Below, one piece after another: positions 31,730 through 39,966 of a DNA stretch of 52,132 nt. The notes under the pieces were generated by a model. It did not search any database. It had not been told where the DNA came from and saw nothing but the letters and a program-made list of their open reading frames with translations. The stretch comes from Clostridia bacterium. Its GTDB lineage: Bacteria > Bacillota > Clostridia > Christensenellales > Aristaeellaceae. The number at the start of each line of letters is the position of its first letter. The stretch's first letter is position 1. Where the stretch lies: positions 1 through 52,132 of the forward strand of contig JAFXJP010000050.1 of the NCBI GenBank assembly GCA_017532155.1, read 5' to 3'. A program made the translations under genes and the position numbers.

Positions 31730-32383
31730 TTATCTCTTCGCGCCGAGTTTTTTCACAACCTCGGCCATTTTTTCGTCCAGCAGCTTGTAAAACAGCGCAA
31801 TGTGCCGCCCGTCCACCAGCGCGTGGTTGCAAAGCAGCGACACGGGCATTTTCACCCTGCCGTCATGATCAAAAAACTTACCCCAGGTGATGCGGGGATT
31901 GCTGTCCGCCGGCGAAGGCACGGGCTGAATCAGCGCCGTATGCGTCAGCCACGTCATCGTGGAAATAAACAGCAGGCCCTCTTCTTCCTCGGGCGTGCGG
32001 TCAATATCCCCGCTGATTTTCGCCTTTTCCTGCTCGGCACGCGCGTAGGGCAGAAAATCAAAATAATCGCAGTCCGCATTCAGATCGCAGTACACATACG
32101 TTTCGTCCTCGCGCGCCACGGTATGCGAAGTCATGCAAAAATCATACTCCACAATCTGGTCGCCGCGCTGGCGCTGCCGCATTTCGGGAATCATATTTGC
32201 CGCCTGCGACGCGCACCACAAAAAAGAGTGAAAAAAGTTGCAGCCCTTTTGCTTGGTCACGCGGCGAAAATCAGTAATATCCACCTCTGCCGTCACGCCG
32301 ACATAGGGATAGGCCAGCGACCGAAAATAATCAAAATGCGCCCTGCGCGCATAGGTATTCATATCAATCAAGGTCGTTTTCAT
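31730..32383 (-). CDS. Chloramphenicol acetyltransferase-like protein
   Basis: A 217-residue, typical-length member of the CAT family. The catalytic region is NHALVDGRHIALFY with His187 and Asp191, and the N-terminus has the family's YFRSLAYPYVGVTAEVDIT pattern. Many chromosomal members of this family in Clostridia do not confer chloramphenicol resistance and their acceptor is unknown, so I do not claim resistance. It has a strong promoter and is divergent from the histidine phosphatase gene. Confidence 0.87.
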   Translation of the reverse strand: MKTTLIDMNTYARRAHFDYFRSLAYPYVGVTAEVDITDFRRVTKQKGCNFFHSFLWCASQAANMIPEMRQRQRGDQIVEYDFCMTSHTVAREDETYVYCDLNADCDYFDFLPYARAEQEKAKISGDIDRTPEEEEGLLFISTMTWLTHTALIQPVPSPADSNPRITWGKFFDHDGRVKMPVSLLCNHALVDGRHIALFYKLLDEKMAEVVKKLGAKR

Positions 32384-32417
32384 GTTTTTCCGTCCCTTTC
32401 CAACATGAGTTTCTTCT

Positions 32418-32445
32418 ATTATATATGTTCTTTAGCGGCTGTCAA
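32418..32445 (-). promoter_or_regulatory. Promoter of the CAT-like gene
   Basis: Perfect TTGACA (32440-32445), 16-nt spacer, perfect TATAAT (32418-32423). Confidence 0.75.
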
Positions 32446-32517
32446 GAAAATTCCCTCTTGCCATGCACCGCCAAATGTTGTAATGTAATGATACCCACTT
32501 AAAGGAGCCGTGAAACC

Positions 32518-33159
32518 ATGACCACACTGCTGCTGATCCGCCATGGTGAAAGCCTGGCTAACCTCCATGAAATTTTTTGCGGACAAACCAATTATGATCT
32601 GAGCGAAACAGGCTATGCCCAGGCGCAGGGCACGGCGGAATATGTCGCATCGCATTACCGCGTTTCGCATGTATATGCCAGCGATTTAAGCCGCGCCTGC
32701 CACACGGGCGAGGCCGTCGGCAGGCAGGCGCATTGCCCCGTGACCGCCGAGCCGCGTCTGCGCGAAATCCACTGCGGCGACTGGGAGGAAGCGCCCTTTG
32801 GCGAAATGCTCACCCGCTGGCCGGACAGCTATCCCGTGTGGCTCAGGGACATCGGCCATGTGCAGTGCCCGGGCGGCGAAAGCGTGCCCGATGTGCTGAG
32901 CCGCGTGCTGCCCGCGCTGCTTGAAATTGTGCAGCGCCACCCGGATGAAACGGTTGCCATCGCCACGCACGGCACGGTGATCCGCGCGCTGATGTGCCAT
33001 CTGAGCGGTCGCGACCTTTCCGAAATGAAGGACATCCGCTGGGTGAATAATGCCTCGGTGACCGAGCTGATCTATGATAACGGCGCCTGGCGCTACGGGC
33101 GCGTCAATTGCGATGAGCACCTGGGCAATTTGAGCACCAGCCTGCCGGACACGGTGTAA
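32518..33159 (+). CDS. Histidine phosphatase (phosphoglycerate mutase-like)
   Basis: A 213-residue member of the histidine phosphatase superfamily. It opens TLLLIRHGES, with the phosphorylated His9 in the RHG motif, has the E-I-H-C-G-D-W acid region, and the second His in AIATHGTVIRAL. It probably dephosphorylates a small molecule such as alpha-ribazole phosphate or a sugar phosphate; nothing in the sequence settles which. AAAGGAG lies 10 nt before the ATG. It is 28 nt upstream of the exonuclease gene but differs from it strongly in base composition. Confidence 0.88.
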   Translation: MTTLLLIRHGESLANLHEIFCGQTNYDLSETGYAQAQGTAEYVASHYRVSHVYASDLSRACHTGEAVGRQAHCPVTAEPRLREIHCGDWEEAPFGEMLTRWPDSYPVWLRDIGHVQCPGGESVPDVLSRVLPALLEIVQRHPDETVAIATHGTVIRALMCHLSGRDLSEMKDIRWVNNASVTELIYDNGAWRYGRVNCDEHLGNLSTSLPDTV

Positions 33160-33187
33160 TACATTCTAAACAATAGGAGAAAGAAAT

Positions 33188-34852
33188 ATGTCTGATATCA
33201 AATTTCACATTGAACAATCGAGTCTTTGGGATAACTGTTCTACTTTCGGCGGTGAAACCTGCGATGCTATTATCAGCCATATTAAAGCTATTGTTGACAT
33301 GCCCGAAAAGGTAGAGCTTAAAGTCAGCAAAACCGTTTCATCTATCTATTTCTTTAGTACTTTAGTCTTTAGAATTCGCATCAATTCTAAAGCTCAGTAT
33401 CTTGAAACAGAAATTGAAAATGCACAAAAATACATCCCTGAAATCAAAGGAGCTTTTGCAAAAAAAGATTCTTTTTGCTTCCCCTTAACAACGGATTCTT
33501 CTTCCTTGCCCCATGCAGATGCGTTGCTTTGTGACTTATTTGATTACTGCTTCAAACTCGTGCGCGTCGAACCTTTTGGTTGCTGCAATGATCATGTAAA
33601 ATGCTCTGATGCAAAAAAATGCTTGCATGAAAAAGAATTATTCTATCAAGGATGCATGTATCGCAAGAATCTCGAAGCAGGCCGAATTTTCTATGGAAAA
33701 AACAGAAACATTGATACCAATAATGTTAATATGACAGACAGGCGATATGTAATTATCGACGTTGAAACCCCAAACTCCTCCAACAATCGAATCTCTGCAC
33801 TGGGTTTAGCCGTGGTAGAGCACGGACAAATTATCGATGAATTCTACACCCTCATTAACCCCGAAGCTTGTTTTTGTGATTTCAATATCAGACTAACTGG
33901 TATCACGCCTGACATGGTAAAGGATAAGCCAACATTTGCTCAGATTTGGCCAAAGATTTTCCCTTACTTAACCAGCGGCCTAATTGTTGCACACAATGCA
34001 AGTTTTGATGTGCGAGTTTTAGCAAAATGCATTCAGGCTTATCAATTAGATTTCTCTCCATATACAGAATACATCTGTACATGCGAAATGGCACGGCAAA
34101 TTATGCCTCAATCCGAAAATCACCGCTTGGATACTGTATGCAATTTACTAAATATCACGCTTGAAAATCATCATTGCGCTCTGAATGATGCACGAGCTTG
34201 TGCAAATATTCTAATCCATTTCTTGTCCATGGGTACTAACACCGAGGATTATGTTAAGTGTTTTGACAATCAAAACCTCTGCCAATACAAAACTACCGGA
34301 AAAGCTATTCACATAAGTGAAGAAAGTCAACAGTTGCTACAGTTGAAAGATCTTCTTCAGGATATTTCTGCTGATGGTATATTATCAAGCGAAGAGTTGC
34401 AAGCGCTTCAAGAATGGTTGGATGAAAACCAAATCATGCAAAATCATTATCCCTTTAATAAAATCTTTTCCACCATTCAAAACGTCATGCAAGATGGTAT
34501 TATGGATGCAGAAGAAAACACGCAACTGCTCCTCTTATTTAATAAGATCTTGGACCCTGTCAATCAGTCGTGCGACTGCGAATGTTTTGATATTTCTGGA
34601 AAAATCTTTTGCTTGACCGGTGATTTTGAAGCAGGTCCCAGGCAGGCTGTGGAAGCCTATTTTGTGCAAAATGGCGGTATCGCAGCTGGCAACGTTACTA
34701 AAAAGACGCAATATCTCATTGTGGGAAAAAACGGCAGCGAACACTGGAGTGCAGGAAACTACGGTGGAAAAATTAAGAAAGCTCTGCAATTACAAGAAAA
34801 AGGCTGCAGCATTAAGATTATCAAAGAAGAAAATATAACCATTTCTCTCTAA
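33188..34852 (+). CDS. DnaQ-like exonuclease fused to a BRCT domain
   Basis: A 554-residue, visibly AT-rich gene. In order: an unknown N-terminal domain (1-125); a cysteine cluster (Cys132, 133, 139, 145, 156) before a YRKNLEAGRIFYGK stretch, suggesting a metal site; a 3'-5' exonuclease domain (about 186-345) with Asp191/Glu193, Asp274 and His329/Asp334, so the DEDDh residues look complete; two short acidic helix repeats with ADGILSSEE and QDGIMDAEE (about 385-455); and a C-terminal BRCT domain (about 465-550, GKIFCLTGDF and GGIAAGNVTKKT). A DNA-repair or DNA-end-processing role is likely. RBS AGGAGA. Base and codon use differ from the neighbours, a sign of transfer. Confidence 0.85.
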   Translation: MSDIKFHIEQSSLWDNCSTFGGETCDAIISHIKAIVDMPEKVELKVSKTVSSIYFFSTLVFRIRINSKAQYLETEIENAQKYIPEIKGAFAKKDSFCFPLTTDSSSLPHADALLCDLFDYCFKLVRVEPFGCCNDHVKCSDAKKCLHEKELFYQGCMYRKNLEAGRIFYGKNRNIDTNNVNMTDRRYVIIDVETPNSSNNRISALGLAVVEHGQIIDEFYTLINPEACFCDFNIRLTGITPDMVKDKPTFAQIWPKIFPYLTSGLIVAHNASFDVRVLAKCIQAYQLDFSPYTEYICTCEMARQIMPQSENHRLDTVCNLLNITLENHHCALNDARACANILIHFLSMGTNTEDYVKCFDNQNLCQYKTTGKAIHISEESQQLLQLKDLLQDISADGILSSEELQALQEWLDENQIMQNHYPFNKIFSTIQNVMQDGIMDAEENTQLLLLFNKILDPVNQSCDCECFDISGKIFCLTGDFEAGPRQAVEAYFVQNGGIAAGNVTKKTQYLIVGKNGSEHWSAGNYGGKIKKALQLQEKGCSIKIIKEENITISL

Positions 34853-34866
34853 TCTCAAAATCCGCT

Positions 34867-34962
34867 CGTTTCGCCGCAGCGAAACGGCGCACCCCCGCGG
34901 GCGCAACCACACAACCGCGCGGCAGGCCGGACAGCAAAGCTGTCCGCATCCGCGAAGCGGAT
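34867..34962. repeat. Run of small perfect hairpins after the exonuclease gene
   Basis: CGTTTCGC/GCGAAACG (34867-34886), CGGACAGC/GCTGTCCG (34928-34946) and ATCCGC/GCGGAT (34948-34962), with GCGC and CCGCGG self-complementary stretches between. GC-rich, non-coding on both strands as far as I can see, and unlike the AT-rich gene before it. Confidence 0.75.
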
Positions 34963-34963
34963 A

Positions 34964-35023
34964 GAAAAAGAGGCCTGGAAAATGGAGAGCAAGCTTGCTT
35001 GCAATCCAGATTCCAGACCTCTT
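34964..35023 (-). terminator. Large hairpin, probable bidirectional terminator
   Basis: AAGAGGCCTGGAA (34968-34980) pairs with TTCCAGACCTCTT (35011-35023). The loop carries the palindrome GCAAGCTTGC. A T-run follows on the minus strand and a shorter one on the plus strand. It separates the convergent exonuclease and flavoprotein genes. Confidence 0.7.
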
Positions 35024-35079
35024 TTGCGTATGCCTGCCGCAACATTTACGGCAACAAAACGCAGGTTTTCGGGAGAGCT

Positions 35080-35113
35080 CGAGAGGGGCTTTTGCCTCAA
35101 AAGCCGCCTCTCG
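35080..35113. repeat. Long hairpin downstream of the flavoprotein gene
   Basis: CGAGAGG-GGCTTTTG pairs with CAAAAGCC-GCCTCTCG around a short loop. There is no T-run, so it may be an mRNA 3' stabilising structure rather than the terminator itself. Confidence 0.65.
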
Positions 35114-35130
35114 AACGTCCTCCCCCATCA

Positions 35131-36987
35131 TTACTTCACGTATTCAGCAGCCTCAGCACCGGCAATGCGACCGAAGACCACGAAATCGCACACAGCGTTG
35201 CCGCCCAGACGGTTGGCGCCGTGCACACCGCCGGTGACTTCGCCGGCAGCGTACAGGCCGGGGATGATTTCGCCTTCAGCGGTCAGCACCTGGGTTTCGG
35301 TGTTGATCTTCAGACCGCCCATGGTGTGATGGATGCCGGCGGTTACCTTGATGGCATAGTAGGGCGCGTTGTTCAGCGGATTGGTGAAGGAAACGCGGCC
35401 GAACTCGGGGTCATTCTTGGCAGCCACATAGCCGTTCCAGGCTTCCATGGTGGCAGCGAAGTTAGCAGCATCCATGCCGCAAACGGTCGCCAGCTCTTCG
35501 TAGGTAGCGCCTTCCTTGACAAAGCCCTTCTTGACGTAGCCGGCGATGGTGGCGGAAGCGTCCAGCATGGCCTTGTCAACGATCAGCCAGGAGTAGGAGC
35601 CGGTCTGAGCGATCTCAGCAGCGGAAACGACGTCGCGGGTGCCCACTTCGTCGATGAAGCGCTTGCCCTCGGCATTCACGAGGATGGCGCCGTCGCCGCG
35701 CAGGCCTTCGGTGATCAGAGCGGCAGTGTCAAACTGCACGGTGGGATGGATCTGAATCTGGTTCATGTCCACGGTGGCGGCGCCGATGGCCTCAGCCATG
35801 GCAATGCCCTGGCCCTGCAGGCCGGCAGCGTTGGTGGTCATGAAGCCGTCCAGCTCGGGCGCAAGCTCGGCAACCATCTCGAGGTTCGCGCCGAAGCCGC
35901 CGGTAGCCAGAATGACAGCGTCCGCGGTGACGGTCACGGTTTCACCGTTCTTGCCTTCGGCCACGATGCCGGCGGCAGCGCCGTCCTTGGTGATGATGGA
36001 GTAAGCGGTGGTCTCAAAGAGGATCTGGATGTTCTCTTCCTCGTTGCAGGCCTTTTCCATCAGGGGGATCATGTAGGAGCCCACGTTGGTCTTCTTGTCG
36101 TTGACCTTGGGCCAGTGGATGCGGTTGACGGACGCGCCGCCGAAAGCGCCGGTGTTGTTCAGCTCGATGCCGTAGCCAGCCAGCCATTCCACGCCGGCAG
36201 CGGAGTTTTCAGCCATGACCTTCACCAGGTCGGCGTCGTTCACGCCCTTGCCGCCCACGATGGTATCCAGCTGCATCAGCTCAACGGAATCGAAATAGCC
36301 AACGGGATTCTGCTGATAGGCAGCCCACTGCGCCTTCACGGCAGCAATCAGAGCAGCCACGGTGGCGTCGTCAGCATACGCTTCGGCAGCAGCCAGGCCC
36401 TTTTCAACGCCGGCAGCCTGGCCGAACTCGGCCTTATCCTGATACTGGGTGTCGCCGGCGTTCATGCCGCCGGTGGCACGCACGGAGTTACCGCCCACGA
36501 TGGGCTGGCTTTCCACGATGATAACAGACTTGCCCTCGGCAGCCGCAGTCAGCGCGGCGGTCATGCCGGCGCCGCCCGCGCCGACAACAACGATGTCAGC
36601 ATGATAGGTGGCGTCCTCGGCAGCCGCAGAAACGGCCTTGGAGAAGTCTTCCACGTTCAGGCCGGCAGCCTTGATAGCATCGGCAGCGGCAGCCAGAACA
36701 GCGTTAGAAGTAACGGTCGCGCTGGTCATCGCGTCCACATTGATGGTGTTGTTATCCACCATCGCGGCAGACAGCTTTTCCATCGCAACGCCGCCGATAG
36801 CGGGAGTTTCGTCCGCGCCCTCAGCGGTCACAGCGGTGATCACGCCGTTATCCACGGTCACAGTCACCTTTACATCGCCGCCAAAGCCCTTGGCAGTGGC
36901 TTCGCCGGTCACGGCGTCGGCCATGGCGGGCACGACGGACAGCATCATGCACAGCACAGTCAGCAGTGCAACAATACGCTTGGTCAT
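35131..36987 (-). CDS. Secreted FMN/FAD-dependent reductase (flavocytochrome c/fumarate reductase-like)
   Basis: A 618-residue exported flavoprotein. Signal peptide 1-23 (AMA-D). An FMN-binding domain follows (about 25-115) with the flavinylation motif D-x-x-T-S-A-T (85-91), where ApbE would attach FMN to Thr91. Then comes an FAD-binding fumarate/urocanate reductase-like domain with VVGAGGAG (134-141), VGGNSVRATGGMN, the HPT and LRGDGAI catalytic region and the C-terminal GLYAAGEVTGGVHG. It should pass electrons to an external organic acceptor; the acceptor is unknown. It is divergent from a NusG-II protein. The export signal has no lipobox. Typical RBS AAGGAGG. Confidence 0.92.
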   Translation of the reverse strand: MTKRIVALLTVLCMMLSVVPAMADAVTGEATAKGFGGDVKVTVTVDNGVITAVTAEGADETPAIGGVAMEKLSAAMVDNNTINVDAMTSATVTSNAVLAAAADAIKAAGLNVEDFSKAVSAAAEDATYHADIVVVGAGGAGMTAALTAAAEGKSVIIVESQPIVGGNSVRATGGMNAGDTQYQDKAEFGQAAGVEKGLAAAEAYADDATVAALIAAVKAQWAAYQQNPVGYFDSVELMQLDTIVGGKGVNDADLVKVMAENSAAGVEWLAGYGIELNNTGAFGGASVNRIHWPKVNDKKTNVGSYMIPLMEKACNEEENIQILFETTAYSIITKDGAAAGIVAEGKNGETVTVTADAVILATGGFGANLEMVAELAPELDGFMTTNAAGLQGQGIAMAEAIGAATVDMNQIQIHPTVQFDTAALITEGLRGDGAILVNAEGKRFIDEVGTRDVVSAAEIAQTGSYSWLIVDKAMLDASATIAGYVKKGFVKEGATYEELATVCGMDAANFAATMEAWNGYVAAKNDPEFGRVSFTNPLNNAPYYAIKVTAGIHHTMGGLKINTETQVLTAEGEIIPGLYAAGEVTGGVHGANRLGGNAVCDFVVFGRIAGAEAAEYVK

Positions 36988-37040
36988 TTCGAGTTTCCTC
37001 CTTAAATTTTACAGTGCTGCCACAATTTAACAGCTTTCAT

Positions 37041-37069
37041 ATCATACTATACATACCCGATAAATACAA
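37041..37069 (-). promoter_or_regulatory. Promoter of the flavin reductase gene
   Basis: TTGTAT (37064-37069), 17-nt spacer, TATGAT (37041-37046). Confidence 0.6.
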
Positions 37070-37102
37070 GAGCAAAACAATCTTTTTTTATCGATTTAAT
37101 GC

Positions 37103-37131
37103 TTGACAATTTTATCCATTGCCAGTATGAT
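37103..37131 (+). promoter_or_regulatory. Promoter of the NusG-II protein gene
   Basis: Perfect TTGACA (37103-37108), 17-nt spacer, TATGAT (37126-37131). Its position rules out translation starts before about 37138. Confidence 0.75.
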
Positions 37132-37171
37132 GATAAACGGATTATTATGTGAAGGAGCCTGTCTGCTGACC

Positions 37172-37726
37172 ATGAAAAAACTTTTGCGAAACCGCAATTT
37201 TATCTTGGTGCTGGCGCTTGTGATTGTTGCCCTGATTGTACTGCTCGCCGCCAGCCTGATTGATTTTTCTCCCAAGGATCTGCCCAGCACCGTGGAAACC
37301 TTGCCCACCGCCACGCCAGTTTCTCAGGAAACGGCCGCGCCCGAAGCAACCGCCGCCCCGGCTGAGGGCGAAAGCGCAGCCGCTCCCACAGGCGCGGAAG
37401 TATTCACCGCCCCGGGCTATGTGTACATTTCCGCCAGCGGTGAAGGTCGTTGGTTTGCACTGCCCGAAAGCGAGCCCGGCACGATCACCGTCAAGGATGG
37501 GGAGAAGGTCAACGTCATCCGCCTGACCAGCAACGGCGTAATGATGGAATCCTCCACCTGCGATAACCAGGACTGTGTCAATCAGGGCGAAGTAACGCTT
37601 GAAAACCTGAGCGACCGCGTGCTGTACAATATGATTCTGTGCCTGCCCCACTCGGTATCGATCGAGCTTTACTCGCAGCAGGAAATGATCATGATGTACG
37701 ATGCGCAGATGGCCACGCAGCAGTAA
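37172..37726 (+). CDS. Membrane-anchored NusG domain II protein
   Basis: A 184-residue protein with an N-terminal membrane anchor (about residues 9-28), a Pro/Thr/Ala/Glu linker and a NusG-II domain. The domain shows GVMMESSTCDNQDC and later ILCLPHSV, the three cysteines kept in this family. The NusG-II family is often found beside flavin-based electron transfer proteins, and here it is divergent from an FMN/FAD reductase gene. I start at ATG 37172 rather than any earlier in-frame codon because the promoter covers 37103-37131. GAAGGAG lies 14 nt upstream, a rather long spacing. Confidence 0.83.
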   Translation: MKKLLRNRNFILVLALVIVALIVLLAASLIDFSPKDLPSTVETLPTATPVSQETAAPEATAAPAEGESAAAPTGAEVFTAPGYVYISASGEGRWFALPESEPGTITVKDGEKVNVIRLTSNGVMMESSTCDNQDCVNQGEVTLENLSDRVLYNMILCLPHSVSIELYSQQEMIMMYDAQMATQQ

Positions 37727-37739
37727 GCGCAATCAAAGA

Positions 37740-37764
37740 CCCCGCCCGAAGGCGGGGTTTTTCT
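37740..37764 (+). terminator. Terminator of the NusG-II protein gene
   Basis: CCCCGCC/GGCGGGG (37740-37757) with a CGAA loop, followed by TTTTTCTTTTT. Confidence 0.93.
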
Positions 37765-37791
37765 TTTTGCAAACTAACTCAGCGGGATGCA

Positions 37792-37951
37792 ATGAAGGGG
37801 TGCAGCCCCTTCATTTTTCATCCGCAGGGGTGGCTTGCCACCTCGAGGAGCAGTTGAAATACTGCTTCCTATATCATTTTCCGGCCGTGAGGCACAGCCG
37901 AACAGGAAAATGATGTCCGAAAGAAAGTCCGCTTCAGCAGACTTTCTTTCG
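37792..37951. repeat. Train of five consecutive hairpins between convergent genes
   Basis: ATGAAGGGG/CCCCTTCAT (37792-37814), GGTGGC/GCCACC (37829-37842), AGGAGCAGT/ACTGCTTCCT (37846-37870), ATCATTTTCC/GGAAAATGAT (37873-37914, with a CGGC/GCCG inner helix) and CGAAAGAAAGTC/GACTTTCTTTCG (37918-37951). They almost fill the space. The last one may also help end the minus-strand dehydrogenase transcript. Confidence 0.75.
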
Positions 37952-37957
37952 ATATTT

Positions 37958-38983
37958 TTAGCAGTACAGCTCCATGGGATAGGTTAGATAACCGATTTCA
38001 TCCAGCTGATCGGCCGTCACATAACCGGCAGGCGCAGCCAGCAGGCTGGGCAGACGGTTGACAACGGTCGCGCAGGTGTGCTCAACGGTCGCGGGCTTCA
38101 CAACATGGAATTCGGTGTTGGGCTCGCCGGTGATCCACCAGTCGCACATATCGCCGTCTTCGGGGCCGTATACCTTGCCGATGGTCTCTTCTTCCACGGT
38201 GATGCCCTGCAGGGTTTCGATGGTCACGACAGCGGACATACCGATGCAGTTGCCGGCCTTGATGGTCTTGCCCAGAGTGGCGGAGTAGATGTCCTTATCG
38301 ATGATGCAGGGAACGTGCTTCTGATCGATGGACTTGATGGTCAGGCCCAGCTTGTTGCAGATAGCTTCGGCAGCGTTCCAGGCATAGGAAGGCTCAAACT
38401 CGGCGGGATGGGCGATCTGCTGCTCAAATTCCTCGGCGGTCAGATCGCAGCCGTGCGCCTTGGCCAGCGCCAGGCCGTATTCATCCACGTTGTAGCTGTA
38501 AGCGCCCTTGATCTTGGTGATCTTGTGGCAGCCGCCGGCTACCAGCGCGACCATATTGATCCAGAAAATATCCTGCATGCCGGAGCCGGTGATGGTGCAG
38601 CCCGTTTCCTTGGCCAGCGCGTCCAGACGGTTGATCTGCGCAGCGGCGGTGGTCCAGGGGAAGATAGCTTCTTCGCAGGTGGTGATCACGTTGATGCCGC
38701 GCTCAACGCACTTTTCAACATGAGAGTAAATATCGTTGATGAAGCTGAACAGGGTGACGATGGCCACGTCGGCGTCGCACTCATCCAGCACCTTATCGGC
38801 GTCGTTGGAGATGATCACGCCGGTCTTTACGCCCAGCTCGGCGAAATCGCCCACGTCCTGGCCGACAACGGCGGGATCCACGTCGATCGCGCCCACGATC
38901 TGCGCGCCCTTTTCATACAGGTAACGAAGGATATACTTGCTCATCTTACCGCAGCCATACTGCACAACCTTGATCTTGTCCAT
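37958..38983 (-). CDS. 2,4-diaminopentanoate dehydrogenase-like oxidoreductase
   Basis: A 341-residue NAD(P)-dependent enzyme with a Rossmann start ([12 protein letters not shown], then [11 protein letters not shown]) of the dihydrodipicolinate reductase N-terminal type. The conserved stretches [34 protein letters not shown] and [15 protein letters not shown] resemble 2,4-diaminopentanoate dehydrogenases of the clostridial ornithine oxidation route. The partner genes of that route are not in the window, so the in vivo substrate is open. I start at ATG 38983, 8 nt behind AAGGAGG; upstream in-frame codons lie between it and the promoter. Confidence 0.78.
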   Translation of the reverse strand: MDKIKVVQYGCGKMSKYILRYLYEKGAQIVGAIDVDPAVVGQDVGDFAELGVKTGVIISNDADKVLDECDADVAIVTLFSFINDIYSHVEKCVERGINVITTCEEAIFPWTTAAAQINRLDALAKETGCTITGSGMQDIFWINMVALVAGGCHKITKIKGAYSYNVDEYGLALAKAHGCDLTAEEFEQQIAHPAEFEPSYAWNAAEAICNKLGLTIKSIDQKHVPCIIDKDIYSATLGKTIKAGNCIGMSAVVTIETLQGITVEEETIGKVYGPEDGDMCDWWITGEPNTEFHVVKPATVEHTCATVVNRLPSLLAAPAGYVTADQLDEIGYLTYPMELYC

Positions 38984-39016
38984 GGGAAAAACCTCCTTAA
39001 GAAGTGATTTGCCATT

Positions 39017-39045
39017 ATTATACAGCAACACCACGACCGGGTCAA
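39017..39045 (-). promoter_or_regulatory. Promoter of the dehydrogenase gene
   Basis: TTGACC (39040-39045), 17-nt spacer, perfect TATAAT (39017-39022), about 35 nt before the ATG. Confidence 0.75.
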
Positions 39046-39090
39046 TATATTCTATATTATTTTATCGATATTATTTATACAGATTTTGTC

Positions 39091-39117
39091 GAATAAAAAA
39101 CGCCCCGAAGGGCGTTT
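39091..39117 (-). terminator. Terminator of the deacetylase gene
   Basis: AAACGCCC/GGGCGTTT with a TTCG-type loop and a T-run on the minus strand, ending one base from the stop codon. Confidence 0.9.
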
Positions 39118-39118
39118 A

Positions 39119-39823
39119 TCACAGCAGCACTTCCTTGTTGGTGCCGTAGAAAATATCCTCTTTTCCGCTGATCAGCTTGAAGAAAGCCTCCAGCTTCGCC
39201 CAGTTTTCGCTGTCGTAGTCCATTTCGTAGGAATGACCCCAGATGTAGAAAATCTGCGGCGTATCCGCCTTGAGCGAAAGGAATTTTTCGCCCAGCGCCA
39301 TCATTTCATCAAAATCCAGGTGATACGCCGTGGGATTGAAGCGGTAAAGATTGCTTTGCGGCGCAAAATCCGCATTGCAGGTGATGGTGCGGCTGTATTT
39401 TACGCCCGTCTTGCGGCGCAGCACATCCGCCACGCGGTCGTCGTTGTTCACGCCGCCGCAGGGATAAGCCATGCCGATCACCTCGTACCCGGCCAGCTCG
39501 GACAGATTCTTGCGATCCTCCTCCACCTGGCGGATGATCTCCTCCTCCGGAAGCGTGGTCAGGTTCGGGTGCGTGAGCGTATGAACGGCGATTTCATGGC
39601 CCGCGTAGATCTCGCGCACGTCGGAGGGATGCACCTTATAGTGCGCAATGCGCTGGCCCTGACGGATCAGCATGCGGTTTTGCCCCAGCAATTCAGAATT
39701 AAGATTGAACGTGCACTTGAGATGATATTTGTTCAGCAGCTCGATGAGCCGAATGTCCTGCGTAACGCCGTCGTCATAGCTGAAGGTAACGGCCTTTTTC
39801 TTTAGCTGATCTTTCCATTGCAT
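39119..39823 (-). CDS. Polysaccharide deacetylase family protein
   Basis: A 234-residue NodB-fold hydrolase without a signal peptide, removing acetyl groups from sugar amines or esters. The catalytic Asp and metal Asp are in TFSYDDG (residues 13-19). The zinc histidines are in HTLTHP (His81 and His85). MAYPCGG and YIWGHSYE mark the remaining family motifs. Lack of export suggests an intracellular substrate such as imported oligosaccharides. I start at ATG 39823, 6 nt after AGGGGTG. It is divergent from the GH4 gene. Confidence 0.87.
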   Translation of the reverse strand: MQWKDQLKKKAVTFSYDDGVTQDIRLIELLNKYHLKCTFNLNSELLGQNRMLIRQGQRIAHYKVHPSDVREIYAGHEIAVHTLTHPNLTTLPEEEIIRQVEEDRKNLSELAGYEVIGMAYPCGGVNNDDRVADVLRRKTGVKYSRTITCNADFAPQSNLYRFNPTAYHLDFDEMMALGEKFLSLKADTPQIFYIWGHSYEMDYDSENWAKLEAFFKLISGKEDIFYGTNKEVLL

Positions 39824-39869
39824 CGTATTCACCCCTGTTTTTTTAATTACGCGGCCTGCGGCTTTTTTT

Positions 39870-39898
39870 ATTTTACCCGTTTCTTTTCCATCCCGCAA
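39870..39898 (-). promoter_or_regulatory. Promoter of the deacetylase gene
   Basis: TTGCGG (39893-39898), 17-nt spacer, TAAAAT (39870-39875). Confidence 0.55.
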
Positions 39899-39966
39899 CC
39901 GTTTTTGCAGGAAATTATCCCCCAGGCGCAGAATAATTGTACAAAATACTTATGCGGAGGAACGCT

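Noticed and set aside
31730-32383. Chloramphenicol resistance gene
   Set aside because: The family motif is present, but chromosomal CAT-like proteins of this kind often have other or unknown acceptors, and nothing in the context points to resistance.
34999-37005. 668-codon plus-strand frame opposite the flavoprotein
   Set aside because: Antisense of a gene with clear FMN and FAD motifs. The plus frame has no family resemblance and no RBS.
37103-37171. Upstream start for the NusG-II gene at 37103
   Set aside because: This stretch holds a perfect -35 and a good -10 element, so it is upstream of the transcript start.
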